A DNA stretch of 64,000 nt from assembly GCA_050084985.1 (NCBI GenBank), contig JBITNC010000001.1:125674001-125738000 (forward strand), given 5' to 3'. Positions 44,602 to 57,629 of the stretch are shown in pieces. Position 1 is the stretch's first letter; each line of letters starts with the position of its first letter. A program made the translations under genes and the position numbers. This stretch comes from Nageia nagi. Its lineage: Eukaryota > Pinophyta. The notes beneath the pieces were generated by a model that was not told the DNA's origin, did not search any database, and saw nothing but the letters and a program-made list of their open reading frames with translations.

Positions 44602-46559
44602 TATAATAATTTTAAATGTTCTTTTTTTGTGATAAGGGTTAAAAAGGTGGGTTTTAAAAAAAAGGATCCCAAAACTTGCATTTATACAAAAATAATCTCA
44701 ATTATATGGAGCATGAATAGCATCTATCAAGCTATTGAGAAACCTTGCCAACACCATATAGGATTTATCGAAACTGATAGCTATGGTCACAGTGAATACC
44801 TTAGCTCAATCATTTATCTTAGGGTATTTTTGCTAAGCTTAAAAATATTTACTATATTTTAGGCTTCTCAAATAATACCTATGTGTTGTTTCCTCATCCT
44901 CTTTATAATGATTTGTATTCAACCTCTAAGTTTTTTCTTAGCATCTTAAAGAATTGGATGAATATTCCTTTGTTATTTTCTTTGAATCCCTTGTAATGGG
45001 AACATTTGAAATTTTATTTTTAGGTTTTCTTTATTATTATCCTAAGAGTGTTTTCTTGAGGGTTGATCAAGAAGGCCCTCATTTTGTTGCTTTCTTACAC
45101 CCTAAAATCCTTCCTTAGAGCTTATTATTGAGCTAGATCTACAACCCAATTCATCATTATTTTCATCCTACATTCATGAATCTTATAGATATGTGGGCTC
45201 TAACAATCATCATTGATGATTTTATCATTCACCTAGCTATCACCATCCAAAACTATTCTTATTCACTTAAAAAACACTATGCACATTGTTATTATCCTCT
45301 ATCTTTAAAGATTTGCTAGATGGGAAATTTCTCTTCATGTGTCTAATTTTTTGACGAAGATAAAACCTCAGGAAAAAAATTCATACTAAATGCTTTGAAA
45401 CCATGTTCTCCATCTCAAGAGGTAAGAGTAATCATTTGTGGCCAAGGCTTTGATGAGTTCATCCAAAATGTGAATCTTACTTTTCATAGGTCTCATTTAC
45501 TCTTAACATTTTCAAAAGTATAATTATCAAGTTCTTGGAAAGAACCAATTGAATTTCCTATTTTCCTAATAGCTTACTTGTTCAAAATTCTATTGGTATG
45601 GTATACAAATTTAGCTTCCTTTCTTAGATAGAGTATCAAATTTTGAAGACCATTTCCAAATGTAAAATCCCCTCTTTTGAACAAAAGTAGATTGCTTTTG
45701 CTTTAACACCTAGTACCTCTCCTCTAAATCCTCAAAATGGCCATGAAAAAATCACTAGGGAGAAGAGAATTATTAAACATACAATCCTAATATTAATTTA
45801 CATATTTTATCATATTATCCCACCTCGAATGATGTCCTCTCAGTTTATAGATTATTGCTTTAACTTCTAACTCTTTAACCTTCAATCCGACTTCATCATC
45901 CTTGATCTCTAGGGAGATAGTAGAAGCGATTCTTGAGGAATGATAGCTATCTAAGGTTCCATCATTTTTTATGTGCAAAGTTGAATCCTCCATGCACACT
46001 ACTTATTACCATTCTCTATATGTAATCTTCTAAGACACTTGATACTATCCTCATCGGAACCTATTGATATCCATTCCTTACATCGAATGGACTAGATGTC
46101 TCCATATGGTGTTGCTTAGGGCATCCATTATCTATCCTCAAAACATGCACCTTTTTGCTCCTCATTATGCATTTTTGCACTCCTTCATTTGCATTATTGT
46201 ATCCTAGCCAAAATTTTAAATGCTCTTTAGTAAAGAATGAATTTATTAATAATTTATGTTTGATTGTAAAATTTTATATTATTATTATCATATATTTTAA
46301 AAATTAGAATATTAATTTATATTATTTAATAATTCATTTTAAATTATATTTAATGATATAAAAAATATTTAAAATATAATACTATTATTTTCTTGAAATA
46401 ATATATAATCTATCTAAGTTGATAATGAAAATTTAATGTTACTATTTTTATATATTTTAAATATTAAAATAATTTTTGTTAGTATTGATTTTTTTTTATT
46501 AAACTAATATTAATTATTTATAAATTTACAAGTGACATTACGATTCAAAATGAATACAT
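44602..46559. other. Unassigned, possible weak coding remnant
   Basis: 44870-45990 is less A/T-biased and reads in places as protein on the plus strand (for example VRVIICGQGFDEFIQNVNLT near 45425), with stops at likely Gln codons. I cannot match it to a family. 46220-46530 is plain A/T-rich. Confidence 0.35.
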
Positions 46560-46850
46560 CACAAGAAGGAAGAAGATAATGAATATTAGAATACCCAAGA
46601 CAATATCATAGACAACAAAGAGCTACAATGATAAAAAGAGAAAGAGAAAGGAGAAAGGAGAAATGAGAAGATAAAGTCATCTTAGACATAGAGAAGAAAT
46701 ACCAATTCATCAACTTCAAGAAGAAAGACAAATAATGTTGAATGAAAGAGAATAAGACATACTCAAATAATATAAGATGAAATAGATGATGAAATACAAT
46801 ATGATTCTCAATACCATCAATGTGCATATGAATAAAGAGTTCAACATGTT
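46560..46850 (+). other. Arg/Glu-rich low-complexity stretch, possibly Helitron N-terminal remnant
   Basis: Plus strand reads MIKREREREKGEMRR and LQEERQIMLNERE. Helitron replicases often start with such RE-rich repeats, but low complexity makes this weak. Confidence 0.25.
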
Positions 46851-46937
46851 AGGCAATACAATGAAGCATTTTCATTTATTATAAATAATACTATAACTAG
46901 CTTAGATATATTAGTTATATATATCTAAAAATGTTGA

Positions 46938-47016
46938 GTGGTATTAATCTTGAGGTGCCTATCTTGTAAATCACTATTCTAATAAATTCATATAGGTGCA
47001 TCGAGATTGATACCAC
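46938..47016. repeat. Short inverted repeat beside a CA microsatellite
   Basis: GTGGTATTAATCTTGAGGTG at 46938 pairs with the reverse complement of the arm 46992-47016, 20 of 25 positions matching. AGGTGCCTATCTTG within the left arm region (46953-46966) is an exact reverse complement of 44535-44548 in the fold-back element. Confidence 0.65.
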
Positions 47017-47021
47017 TTGGG

Positions 47022-47022
<1 letters not shown>

Positions 47023-47072
<50 letters not shown>
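47023..47072. repeat. (CA)n microsatellite
   Basis: About 25 uninterrupted CA units. Confidence 0.98.
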
Positions 47073-47073
<1 letters not shown>

Positions 47074-50000
47074 GATAGTATTATTTTACATTGTTAGTTC
47101 ATTATAAACTTGATGTAAATGTTATAGGTATACTATGCTCTTGTAGAGTAAAAAGAAATATATCTACCCCTTCATCATGCATTATTTTTGATGTGTTAAA
47201 ATATAGTATCCATATCTCTCTATATCCTTATACAAACATTTTATATTAATTTATAAAATCAATATTTTTTAGCAATATTCCTAGAATAACTTATTCTAGC
47301 CACTAATGCAATATTAACTTTATATGATAAAATTGAAACTAAGTTTTTGTAGTAAAATAATCACATTCTTTATATTTCATAAAATATGTAGATCAAAGGG
47401 TATATCTTAGTTGTAACATGAGTCCTTTTATTCAACATCTATTTTTTTACTTTTTTATATGAACAAAGAATACATAAAAAAGCTTAACAATTATTATATA
47501 AAATACATCATTACTAGTTAGGATATTACTACTATATAATAGCTTTTATTTTCTTTTCATTCATAGTTAAGTTACTATTCTAAATTTTTTCTTATTAGTA
47601 TAAAATAGTAAAATAATTTTGTTATGAAATATTAAGCATAAATGCTTAAGCAAAACCTAAATATAGAAAGGATATGCAACCTTTCAACTAACATGTAGTC
47701 TAAAATAATGACTATAGTCATCATAGTCCTTCCAACAAGGACCCACTATAAGGTTAACCCTATTTGTATTTATTTGCATTAGAAATATCTAATGGTTCAT
47801 ATATGGTTCCATCCCTATGCCATAATCTAACAAGTATATGAGGATAGTCCTTCAAAACTCTAACCTTAATCAAATAATTGGTAAAAATAGCTCACCAATT
47901 TTGAGTTGTATACATTTAAAAGTGTAAGGCTAATATTTCGATGGATTTCATTGTTATGTATATATATTTTACTTATAATTTCCATGCATATACTATTAAC
48001 TATATACATACATATATAAGGTTATAATATATACAAATTAATATTATCCATATACATGTCCTAGATCTTATATTATGATAACATCTAAGACTTTCTATGG
48101 TAGCGAATCATAAATAATTTTATTAAAATTCATCATATGCATTATGGTATTTTTGATATATATATATAGGGAAATCAAAATTACTTTTTATGAATTCCCA
48201 AAACTAGAACTATTTTGACATTCATATAGAATGCATTGCACTATATTGAGAGAAGGAGAATCTCAAATCAAATGACCAAAGATTCGAACTAAATTGTTTG
48301 AGTGAATAGCATAAAGTAGTTATATATTATATATATAACTTGAATGTAGAAAGTTATCTTCTATAAGGGGGAATAGACAATGGAAGGATTGGAAATGATT
48401 TAATCCATTTATACATTTTGACTATTTGGCTGCCATTGAGAATGAGACTTCCAAGACCATAATAAAGCCATTTTATATCAATTCAAAATATGAATTCTTA
48501 TTGTGATCCATTAATTGATTTGGATGGAAATTTAAAATAAAAAAATGAATCCTTCAATAAACCTATATGATTAATCGAAGCTTATTATTTCCTAATAATT
48601 GTTGTACTTCATGAATAAATTGAATTAGTTGACATTTTGTATTTTTATCCTTCATGATTAAACAATTATAATTGTAAGGCATACTATCTAAAGGAAAAGA
48701 TACACCTAGTATAAGGCCAATGATGTGAGAAATAAGGCCTACATTTATTTTCAACAACTACAGAAATTCCAAGAACAAAATGATTGGTTCTCAGAAAAAA
48801 GAGATTGATTCTAATTATTTGTTGATACTATTAAATAAACAAAAATGTGGTGTATGAAGTTGATGAGTAAATCATCACTAAGAGCTACTGCTTTGATTTA
48901 CTTAGTAATATATTTAATAGTTAAACTTTGATAATAATCTTAAAATGCATTCATTATTCCCATGAAAGAAGGAATAGATTTACACAACTATGGATGGTTG
49001 GTTAAGCATAAAATCATAAATGAAAGAAATTTGTACAAGATAGAATAAATAGAGTTATTCAATTATTATTAATAACTAAGATCAATACTTAATTTGTCAA
49101 AGTTATTGCAAAAGTTGATTTATATAATCATAAAATCACTACTTGTTGAAACAAGTTAAAATTTGCATTTATAAATATAATACTCTACATTTCCTCTATT
49201 GAGATTCCATAAAGAAAGGAAGATGAATATATTTTAAAGATAGATAGAAAATTTATCCTTTGGTACATAGTTTTGTCTATTCATATAAATATCCAAAGAA
49301 TATATATATACCTATGAATTATCTAAGATTAGATATATAAGTAATTGTTGACACCTAAAAGTGATCCCCTTAACATGGCCTCACTGAGGTGTAACTTAAC
49401 ATACACATTTAATCATATTTTATCCTTATTATCATATATTTCTTAGGTTCTATTCTTATGTTTTATTGTAATGCATCCACCTATTACCATAAACCAAATC
49501 CTAAATTTATGACCTATTTTTTTTAATTTAATGTAACACTGAATATTCTAGGAATGAACCTAGTGATCCCACATGAGCTTGATAATGCTGCTAGCTAGTT
49601 CAACACTCAGATGGAAAGATTGGTCAAGAATCGAGATAACCAACCCTAATAAAATTTTCTAGTTTTCACTCCTTAACACTCACCTTATTGAGAAGATACC
49701 TTAAAGGTGATCCAACAATTCCTATTCTATGTTCGATGTGCGATAAGCTTTCTAGTCATGGCATAGTGGTTTTCTACTTAGGGCCCATACCACTCGAGAG
49801 ATTGCACTTCCACTAAGTTAGCATCTACACTTGATGATAACTCTCCATATCATATAAGTAGATAGCTTGTCCTAGGTAAGCTTCCATATGAGTGGGTAGC
49901 ATTTTCTATGGAATAATCATCATACCCCTATCTACTAACTATAAGTGGTATGAATACTAATTACCCTCACTCGATAATAGTAGTTTTTTTGATTGCTATC

Positions 50001-52497
50001 CCCACCTGACACACTTGTCAGAGGATATGGGACCCTAGCTTTCCCATAACTATCAATTAGGCCTACCATGGGGTCTAACATCCTCATAACCATAAATTTG
50101 GGAGCCATGGATATTAAATAATATTTTTGAGTGGTTATTTGATCTAATTTATTATTAATTATGTTGACAAACAAAACCACCCATGACCTAAAAATGATAC
50201 AATATAATTTCAATCAAGACAAAGGTATGAGACATCATGCACAATAATTGACTTTAAGACACTTGACATATGAGCTATGTTTTAACCTCAGTTTAGCACT
50301 ATTCATCTTTGCTCATGAGGTGTACATGAGACATCTTGATTATAGGCTTGCTTAGGAAGTCACATAGTCTTATTTATCCCATACACATTGTATAGCATAT
50401 ATGCGTCTATTTTTTAAAAATCCTAATGAATATGTAAAGTAACAAATCATGAGATAGGGTCCTTGCTTGCTATTGCCATAAAGATAATGCAGCTTGAAGT
50501 GGTCCTCATGTAAGGAATATTCCTTCTGCTTATCATTTAGTGATGTATGTTTACTTGGCAAAGGTTCTCCACCATTTTCCTTGCATTATTGCATCCATCC
50601 CAAAAGTTCATTTGGGTTGGATTATTATTTTCAAGATTCTTTATGGTCCTTGGCCAGAATATGGTAGAATCTAACTAGATTAGGTTTTATCTTATTAACT
50701 ATATATTTTATTACCATATTATCTAAGAACTCTCATATTTTTTCCAAAGGATCCCAAATGGTTCCATTTATTCCCAATGGGTCCCATTTGCACCCATTTT
50801 GATCCTAATGATCCCTAAAGTCTCCCAAGTGATCCCAAACTATCATTTAGAATCTTAACTCAACTTTAGGATTATTTGTAAATCATTGGGAAAGCTTTGG
50901 GTTTATTGGGATTAGTGACCTAATCAATCTACTTCTTATATTCTTCATTGACCTCTAACAATTTGTAATATCTATTAACCATTTTTGTATAAAAATAAAT
51001 ATTAATTCCTACTTCTATTTACTTAATTGTTACTAATTAAAGCATTAATCATAACATGTAACAATTATAATGTTGTTCATAAGGAAACTCATTAAATCAC
51101 AATGCTAGCATTTTCCAAACACAAAATCACCTACTTTTCATTTACCATTCATTACACTAACAAGAGATAAATACAAAACAATCCTCATTGAACATTTCTA
51201 AGTTAATAATCAATTACAATAAGGTCAAATACATCTTGTAAAATTTATTTTTCAACATATAAGATAATGAAAAAGTTTTTATACACTTATTACAAAAATA
51301 CATCATAACTATAATATAAATGAGGTATATTACATCATATCTTATTAATGAATTGGTAATTCATCATTATCTCATTCCAAAGCACTTTCATTGATCTTCA
51401 AGCACCAAGACCTTCATGGAACTTTGGTGGATGGGTTGAGTGCTAGGAGGGAGAAGGATCAAGATACACTTGACCATGAAATATGTAATGAGTTACTAAC
51501 ATTAAATCCATGCCCTCAAATCTCTATGTTCCTAATAAAGTTCATTAGCAAGCGCCTTCGCATTGCTAAGGAGGGTATTGAAAGATGTGTAAGGTTTAAC
51601 CATTAATATTAGCAAGGGGAAAAGGGTGGCTAATTTCACCATCCCAACATAGCTAAATAGAGGTGATTCTTCCTACACTTAGCATAGATGGATGAAGATT
51701 TGATTAGTGCCTTTCTCATTTCCTTTACTACCATCATTACCATGAATGGAGATAGATTGTAATGAGTACCATGGAGTCATAGCTGAATGCTTCTATATTA
51801 TTTTTGTAGATGGTGAATATTTCAAGAGAGTGATTGGTATGGGGCTATAGGATTAGTCATTCTACTAAATATTCTCCTTCAACACAAGCCCATTAATTAG
51901 GTGTTTAGGCTACTGAACTTAATACAAAAGGAATAAGGGATTCTATAAGAGGGTAGACACGGTTCAAACAAGTGGTGGTATGAAAAGTGCAATGTAAATC
52001 TCAAAAGCTTTGTTAATAATCCTTTGTCATACTCCACAATGAGAGCTAGCAAGATGGAGGGGAAACCAAGTAGACAGGCTATGTACACACAGAGGGGAAT
52101 TAACATCTAGCAATAATGTTACTCAAGGATGATATTTTTGAATCTTTCTCACAGTAATTTGAAAGTGAAAAGAACTTATGGTGCTTTCTAGACATGGGTA
52201 TGAAATCAAATATTTTTTCATAGTGAAAGGAATGGATTACCAGTAAGATAACAATAATTCCATCTTATCCAATCCAAGGTCTCTATTAACAAAATTAAAT
52301 TAATTCAACCATTACTAAAGTAAATTATTGAGGACAAAATAGCATGTGTAAATTCAAACAATATAATTGATTATTCCACTAAAGTAGCTTTTTCAAAATT
52401 AGAGATAGAAATTCTCATGTTACAACACATGCAGTTACAAATAATTAATAAATATATATATATATAATCCCTTTGTAATTATATATCCATTATATCA
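47073..52497. other. Unassigned A/T-rich DNA
   Basis: No protein family, RNA gene or long repeat recognised on either strand. 49340-50900 is less A/T-rich and promoter- or LTR-like (TGTTGACACC at 49346), but no second copy is present. 50740-50850 repeats short ATCCCAAATGGTTCCA/CCCAATGGGTCCC words. A 71-codon ORF at 51391-51606 has no recognisable motif. Confidence 0.45.
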
Positions 52498-53503
52498 TGA
52501 AAGAGTTTATTCAAGACAAGAGAGCACCTTGATTAAAGGGAAAAGAGAGAAAGCTCTACTACTCCACAGGCTCTAAGTGAGAAGAAGTAGCTTAATTACT
52601 TAGTGAGGATTTTCTTTAAGGTAATTCCCTTGTATTTATAGTCTCAAGGTGTAGGAATTAGCCAAAAGACTTACTATTCCCACTAAAGGGTTGAAGACAA
52701 AATAATTAATGTTAAATTCTAAAGTGGCTATCAAATAATTTCATGGAGTCACATATTTTTGGAGGTATTTCTCCCAAATTAAACGAGGTTACTATATTTT
52801 TACTTTACACCTCATACATGAAAGAAAAAGACATGTGCCATCCATAATGATTCATTTATAATTGCACAAAATTCCAAGATATCTTTTTAATATTAAACTA
52901 TTCAGTAATAGTGTTTTCACTATTAGCCTTATGTGGCAATAGTGTAGGTACTTTCATTTTTAACTTTTATCCATTTTTAAATTTATTTTCTTAACCTTTT
53001 GTAAATTTTTGAATTTATATAAGGTTTATTATTTTACCTCCATTTTAAATTCAAATTTCAAAAAAACTACAAAATAAGGGAAACACACCTTTACCTACAA
53101 CAATTGCCTCATCCTATAAGGTAAGATTAATCCACACATATTGGCAATACAATTTCATCAAGAAATCAATAATCATAGTAATTATTCTCCATAAAATTAT
53201 ATTATTTACTATGGTATTAGGGTATGTCAATGATCCAATGCTAATCATTTACTCCTTCTTACCCTTCCATTTCCATCACCACTTCACCTTTGGTCCTTAG
53301 GGTCTTTGGATAGGTTCTCCATATTGAGGTTACCTATTACCTGTATCAAGGAAAAATCTTGAAGCCAATATTAAATTATCACAAATGATATACATTCCCA
53401 TATCAAACTCATCATCACCATAGCATTAATTCAAACATAATCTATTCAAATCCTCAATGATACTCAAAGCTAAATAGTATCTTAAGGTAGGTCATGACAT
53501 ACA
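52498..53503 (-). repeat. 3' LTR of the chromovirus element
   Basis: The plus-strand end ..TCATGACATACA abuts a polypurine tract, so the minus-strand LTR starts TGTATGTCATGACC. The far edge is tentatively the TG at 52498. The AAGGTAATTCCCTTGTATTTATAG stretch near 52620 could hold the promoter. No second LTR is in the window, so the length is not confirmed. Confidence 0.65.
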
Positions 53504-53520
53504 CTCCCCCTTAAAAAGGA
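53504..53520 (-). other. Chromovirus polypurine tract
   Basis: CTCCCCCTTAAAAAGGA on the plus strand is TCCTTTTTAAGGGGGAG on the coding strand, directly before the LTR start. Confidence 0.8.
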
Positions 53521-53559
53521 AGACAATCCCTTGGGTTCTTACATACAAACACAAAATTA

Positions 53560-54800
53560 TAAATGTTTCACATAATTAAAAAATAGATATGAAAATTATC
53601 TCTTCATAGTGGTTGTATCTTCCCATGTAGAAGATGACTCAGAATATTTGTCCCATTGGACCAGACATTCATTAATTTCTCTATTTCTTAGCTTCCTAGT
53701 CCTAAAAGCTAAGATCTTAATAGGGATTAATTTAATTGCACGAGGGTCCAACATCTACAAATTAGAGAAATCTAAAACATGAGAGATAATGTATTTTCAT
53801 AACAAAGAGACATGAAGGACATCATGCATTTTGGACAAACTTGGTGGCAAGGCAAGTTTGTGAGCTACTGAACTCTTCTTTTCCATAATCTCAAAAGGAC
53901 CAATAAATTAGGGATCCATTATAGTTGATTTTATGGCACTTTTCATGGGTTAAACTCATAAAAATACCTTATCATCCACAACAAATTCTCAAGGAGTTCT
54001 CTTAAGATTGGCATAACTCTTTTATCGATCAACATCTTCCTTCAACTTTCATCAAATGGATTTTAGCTACTCCTTAATTTGCTTTAACATTTTTAGTTGG
54101 ATCATCATCTAATCCTCATGATTATCCCAAGTCAAAGGAGTTTTGCATCTCCTTCTATATAGTGCTTCAAAAGGAGCCATTCTTAAATATGAATGATAGC
54201 CATTATTATATGCAAACTCAACCAAATAAAGATAATCTTCCCATTTGGTCTTTTGTTCCATGCCATATATTTTGAGCATGTCTTCAAGGACTCTATTCAT
54301 ATATTCTATTATCCCATATGTTTTGGGATGATAAGCTAAGCTCATTTTTAAATTTGTTCCCAATTCCTTATGTGATGATTTACAAAATATAGAAGTGAAC
54401 TTAAATTCCCTATATGAGATTATCATTTTAGGAAATCCATGCAGTCTGAAGATTTCATGTGCAAACTTATTAGCTACTATAGGGGCATCATCTATTGTGT
54501 TCCTAGGTGTAAAATATGCAACCTTGGTTAATTTATAAATCATAACTAATAATGAGTCATGTTGGAATGGAAAACTAACTATGAAATCCATCAAAATCAC
54601 TTGACATTTTTATGTCAAAATATCATTAGGATACAAATATCCACCTGGATGTTGATATTATGCTTTCACTTTTTGATATTCCAAGCATCTTGCCATAATA
54701 TTTGCTATATTCCTTTTCATTCCATCCTAATAGAATTTATGTTTCAAGTCTTCTCTCATCTTCATTCCTCTTAGATGTGCTACATATGGAGGACGATGGG
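53560..54800 (-). pseudogene. Chromovirus integrase with C-terminal chromodomain
   Basis: The zinc region near 54660-54700 reads ARCLEYQKVKA (Cys to Tyr in CLxCQ). The core at 54109-54600 is one open 163-codon piece: LMDFIVSFP, LTKVAYFTPRN, IFRLHGFPKMIISYREFKF (second catalytic Asp to Tyr), SLAYHPKTYG then the Glu region IIEYMNRVLEDML, and APFEALYRRRC. The chromodomain at 53604-53682 reads EINECLVQWDKYSESSSTW then EDTTTMKR. In the family it directs insertion to particular chromatin. The changed Asp means no activity. Confidence 0.92.
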
Positions 54801-54949
54801 CTTATTGCAAGATTAAATTTCTTAAATCTCCTTTTTCTTGGATGACTAATTTGGCTCTCAAATACAAAATTCTATCTTTTTTAGTAAAATACTAAGATGA
54901 AGGATTACCTTTCTTTATCATTTCTTTGATGGATTTATAATATGGATCC

Positions 54950-56290
54950 ACTTGTTGTAATATTCTTACTTGATCAAACAAGTCAAACTAGCTTCTTACC
55001 ATGGTATTTATATGTCTTCTCTGACTTAATGCATCTACAACATTGTTTTCCTTACCTTTGATATATTTAATACCAAAATCATATTCTATTAGGAATTCCA
55101 TCCATCACCTTTGCCTAACATTTAATTTAGGCTAAGTGAATAAGTATTTCAAACTATGATGATTTGTTTCTAATTTGAAAGGTTTTCCTAGCAAGTAAGG
55201 CCTCTAAATCTTGAGTGCGTACACTACAGCTACCAACTCAAGATCATGTGTAGCATAATTCAACTCATGTAGATTTATATTTATGAATTCATATGCTATA
55301 GGATTTTGATTTTGTGATAGTACTCCACCCAAACCCTTTAATGACACATCTGTACATGCTACAAAATCATTGTATGGGTCAGGGATAGTGAGAACTGGTG
55401 TGGAGGTAAGTTTTTCCTTCCAAATTGTGAAAGCTTTTTTGTACTTCTTATTCCACTTAAAAAATTTATTTTTCTTCTATATACTGGTGATGGGATTGGC
55501 TATATTTGATAAATCCTTGAAAAATCTTCTATAGTACCCAGCTAATCCCATAAAACTTCTTACCTCATTCACATTTATTGGTACAAGCCAACTCATTATT
55601 GCTTCTACCGTTTTAGGGTCAATTGAGATTCCTTCATCAAAAATAATGTGATTGAAGTATTGAATATGAGAAACATAGAAATAATATAGATAATTTACCA
55701 TATAGTTGATGTCATCTTAAAAAATCTAAGGCTAATCTTAAATGATGGTTATGCTCCTCCTCATTCCTTAAGTATATGAAAATATCATCTAGAAAGACTA
55801 GCATAAATTTGTTTAAGTATTCTCAGTTAACATTATTCATTAGATTCATGAATGCTATAGGAGCATTTGTTAGCCCAAATGGTAAGACCATAAACTCATA
55901 ATATCCATATCTAATTTTGAAGGCTATCTTATGGGTATCTGATTCTTTTATACTCAACTGATGATATCTTAATCTTAGATCTATTTTGGAAAAGATAGCG
56001 GTATCTTTGAGTTGGTCAAACAAGTCATCAATCCTAGGTAGAGGATACCTATTCTTGATTGTAACCTTACTCAACATCCTATAATAAATACACAATCTCA
56101 AAGTTCCATCCTTATTTTTGATAAATAATACAAGATCACCCTAGGGTGATACACTAGGCTTTATCAACCCTTTCTCTAAAAGATCTTGTAATTGTACTTT
56201 TAATTCCTACATCTCAATGGTATTCATTCTATAAGGGGTTTCAAAGATAGGTTCAACTCTTGGTACTAGATCTATTTAGAAATCAAATTC
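54950..56290 (-). pseudogene. Chromovirus reverse transcriptase and RNase H
   Basis: The RT open piece at 55823-56101 reads [42 protein letters not shown]-type [11 protein letters not shown] and [11 protein letters not shown]. The catalytic box is VFLDDIFIYL at 55775-55805, then EEHNHHLRL, GISIDPKTVEAI and VRSFMGLAGYYRRFFKD (55510-55600). RNase H follows in weaker form at 54950-55470. The catalytic Asp pair is intact, but stops and frameshifts break the frame. Confidence 0.92.
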
Positions 56291-56559
56291 TCATTTTAGG
56301 GATGTATTTCCCTTATAGAATGAAATACATCCCTTAGGGAAATACATCCTTATATTCTATAAGGTAATTCCTAGGGAAATACATCCTTATATTCTCTCAA
56401 CACAAGATACTTATTGAATAGTTCTACCTCTTTAACCTCTTCTTCCACTTCTTTGACCTTAACTATATCATTTCTCTTTTTCTAATACTTTTTCTCATTT
56501 GCATGGTTGTGATCAAGTAAGGCTCAAATGGTCCTTGATCACTAAACACCTTGTATCAT

Positions 56560-57615
56560 TTTTGATATCAATCAATGTCTTCCAACCGTATCTCCTAAAA
56601 ATTGATCAAGGCTTTGTGTGCCATTAACTAATCCATTCCTAGGATAATATCATAGGAAGGTAAGGGAAGCACATATAAGTAACACATAATAAATCCCTTG
56701 GGTAACTTGATCTCAACATTTCTAAAGTATTGTTTAATAGAACACTTTAGACTTGACCCAAACTCTACTTGCCATCCATTTATCAAAAATTTTGGCACCT
56801 TTAACATGTATTTAACTAAAGAATTTAAAATGAAATTGTTCATTACATCATAATATATAAAAACTTTAAAATATTTTCTAGAAATTTTACTTGGAATCTG
56901 AAGAGGTGTAGCTTTTCCTTGATTTGACCTTGATCCAATCATTATAAAAATTTGATGGTCCTTAGGTGGATCTATCTTTAGATGGCATTGAATTGTATAA
57001 TGTACTCCATCATAGTTCCAACATCCATCATGTGGTGCTTTGTTTTAATTTGAGTTGTTATCCGTACTCACATATTGATTATTTCTTTTCTTAGGGAGTC
57101 CTTGACTCTAGTTCTTAAAGCCTTGATTTCCATTCCTATGGTTCTAATTCTACCTTCTTAACTATTGATTCTTCTTCTAGAAACCCTTATTCCTAGGTTG
57201 TTTCTTCTCAAATCTAGTAAAGTTTCCATCTTTGTGATTTTGATTTGCCTTTCTATTATCATTGTGCGGAGCTTGTTGCTTAGCACCTCTTTTCCTTCAT
57301 AAAGGTTCCTTATCTTTTTCATCTAACAAATAGTTCATGAAGGTTTTTTTTATGTCCAAGTTAATTTCAACTCTCTTGGATAGATAATAAGCTTATTCTA
57401 GTGTCTTAGGGTTTAGGAAATTGACCACATCCTTGGTTTTAGAATCCAACCCCACTAGGAATATGTGAACCTTCAAGTGATTTTTATCATCTAAATCATA
57501 CTTAAGAAGTTTGATGAACCTTTGATGATAGCTTTGCATACTCATGGAGCCTTGTTGAAGTGTACAATATTCCTCATATTTCTTATTGAAATATATTTTA
57601 GGAATAAATCTTTTC
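56560..57615 (-). pseudogene. Chromovirus gag and protease remnant
   Basis: gag: YxSMQSYHQRFIKLLKYDLD and FLVGLDSKTKDVVNF (57420-57560), then a basic region and a zinc knuckle near 57000-57030 reading C-W-N-Y-D-G-V-H-Y-T-I-Q-C, where the second Cys is Tyr. Protease: open piece 56628-56942 with YDVMNNFIL (DSG replaced by DVM) and LPSYDIILGMD. gag begins mid-protein at 57615. Confidence 0.8.
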
Positions 57616-57629
57616 TATAATGCTTTTAC

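Larger units (their letters stand above)
52498..57615 (-). mobile_element. Ty3/gypsy chromovirus, 5'-truncated
   Basis: Minus-strand order gag, protease, RT, RNase H, integrase, chromodomain, polypurine tract, 3' LTR. This is the Ty3/gypsy order, and the chromodomain places it among chromoviruses. The N-terminal part of gag and the 5' LTR are missing at the junction with the Tat element near 57615-57630. There are many stops. Confidence 0.9.

Noticed and set aside
48563-48757. Retroelement RNase H fragment
   Set aside because: The short minus-strand ORF lacks catalytic motifs, and neighbouring DNA shows no pol order.
49341-50969. Solo LTR starting TGTTGACACC with GTAAT flanks
   Set aside because: GTAAT also occurs at 50965-50969, but the sequence before it does not end in CA, and a 5-base match within 1.6 kb is expected by chance. 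No second copy is available.
51391-51606. Host gene fragment (71 codons, LRIAKEGIERCVRFN)
   Set aside because: No recognisable family, no neighbouring exons, and stops on both sides. Kept only as unassigned.
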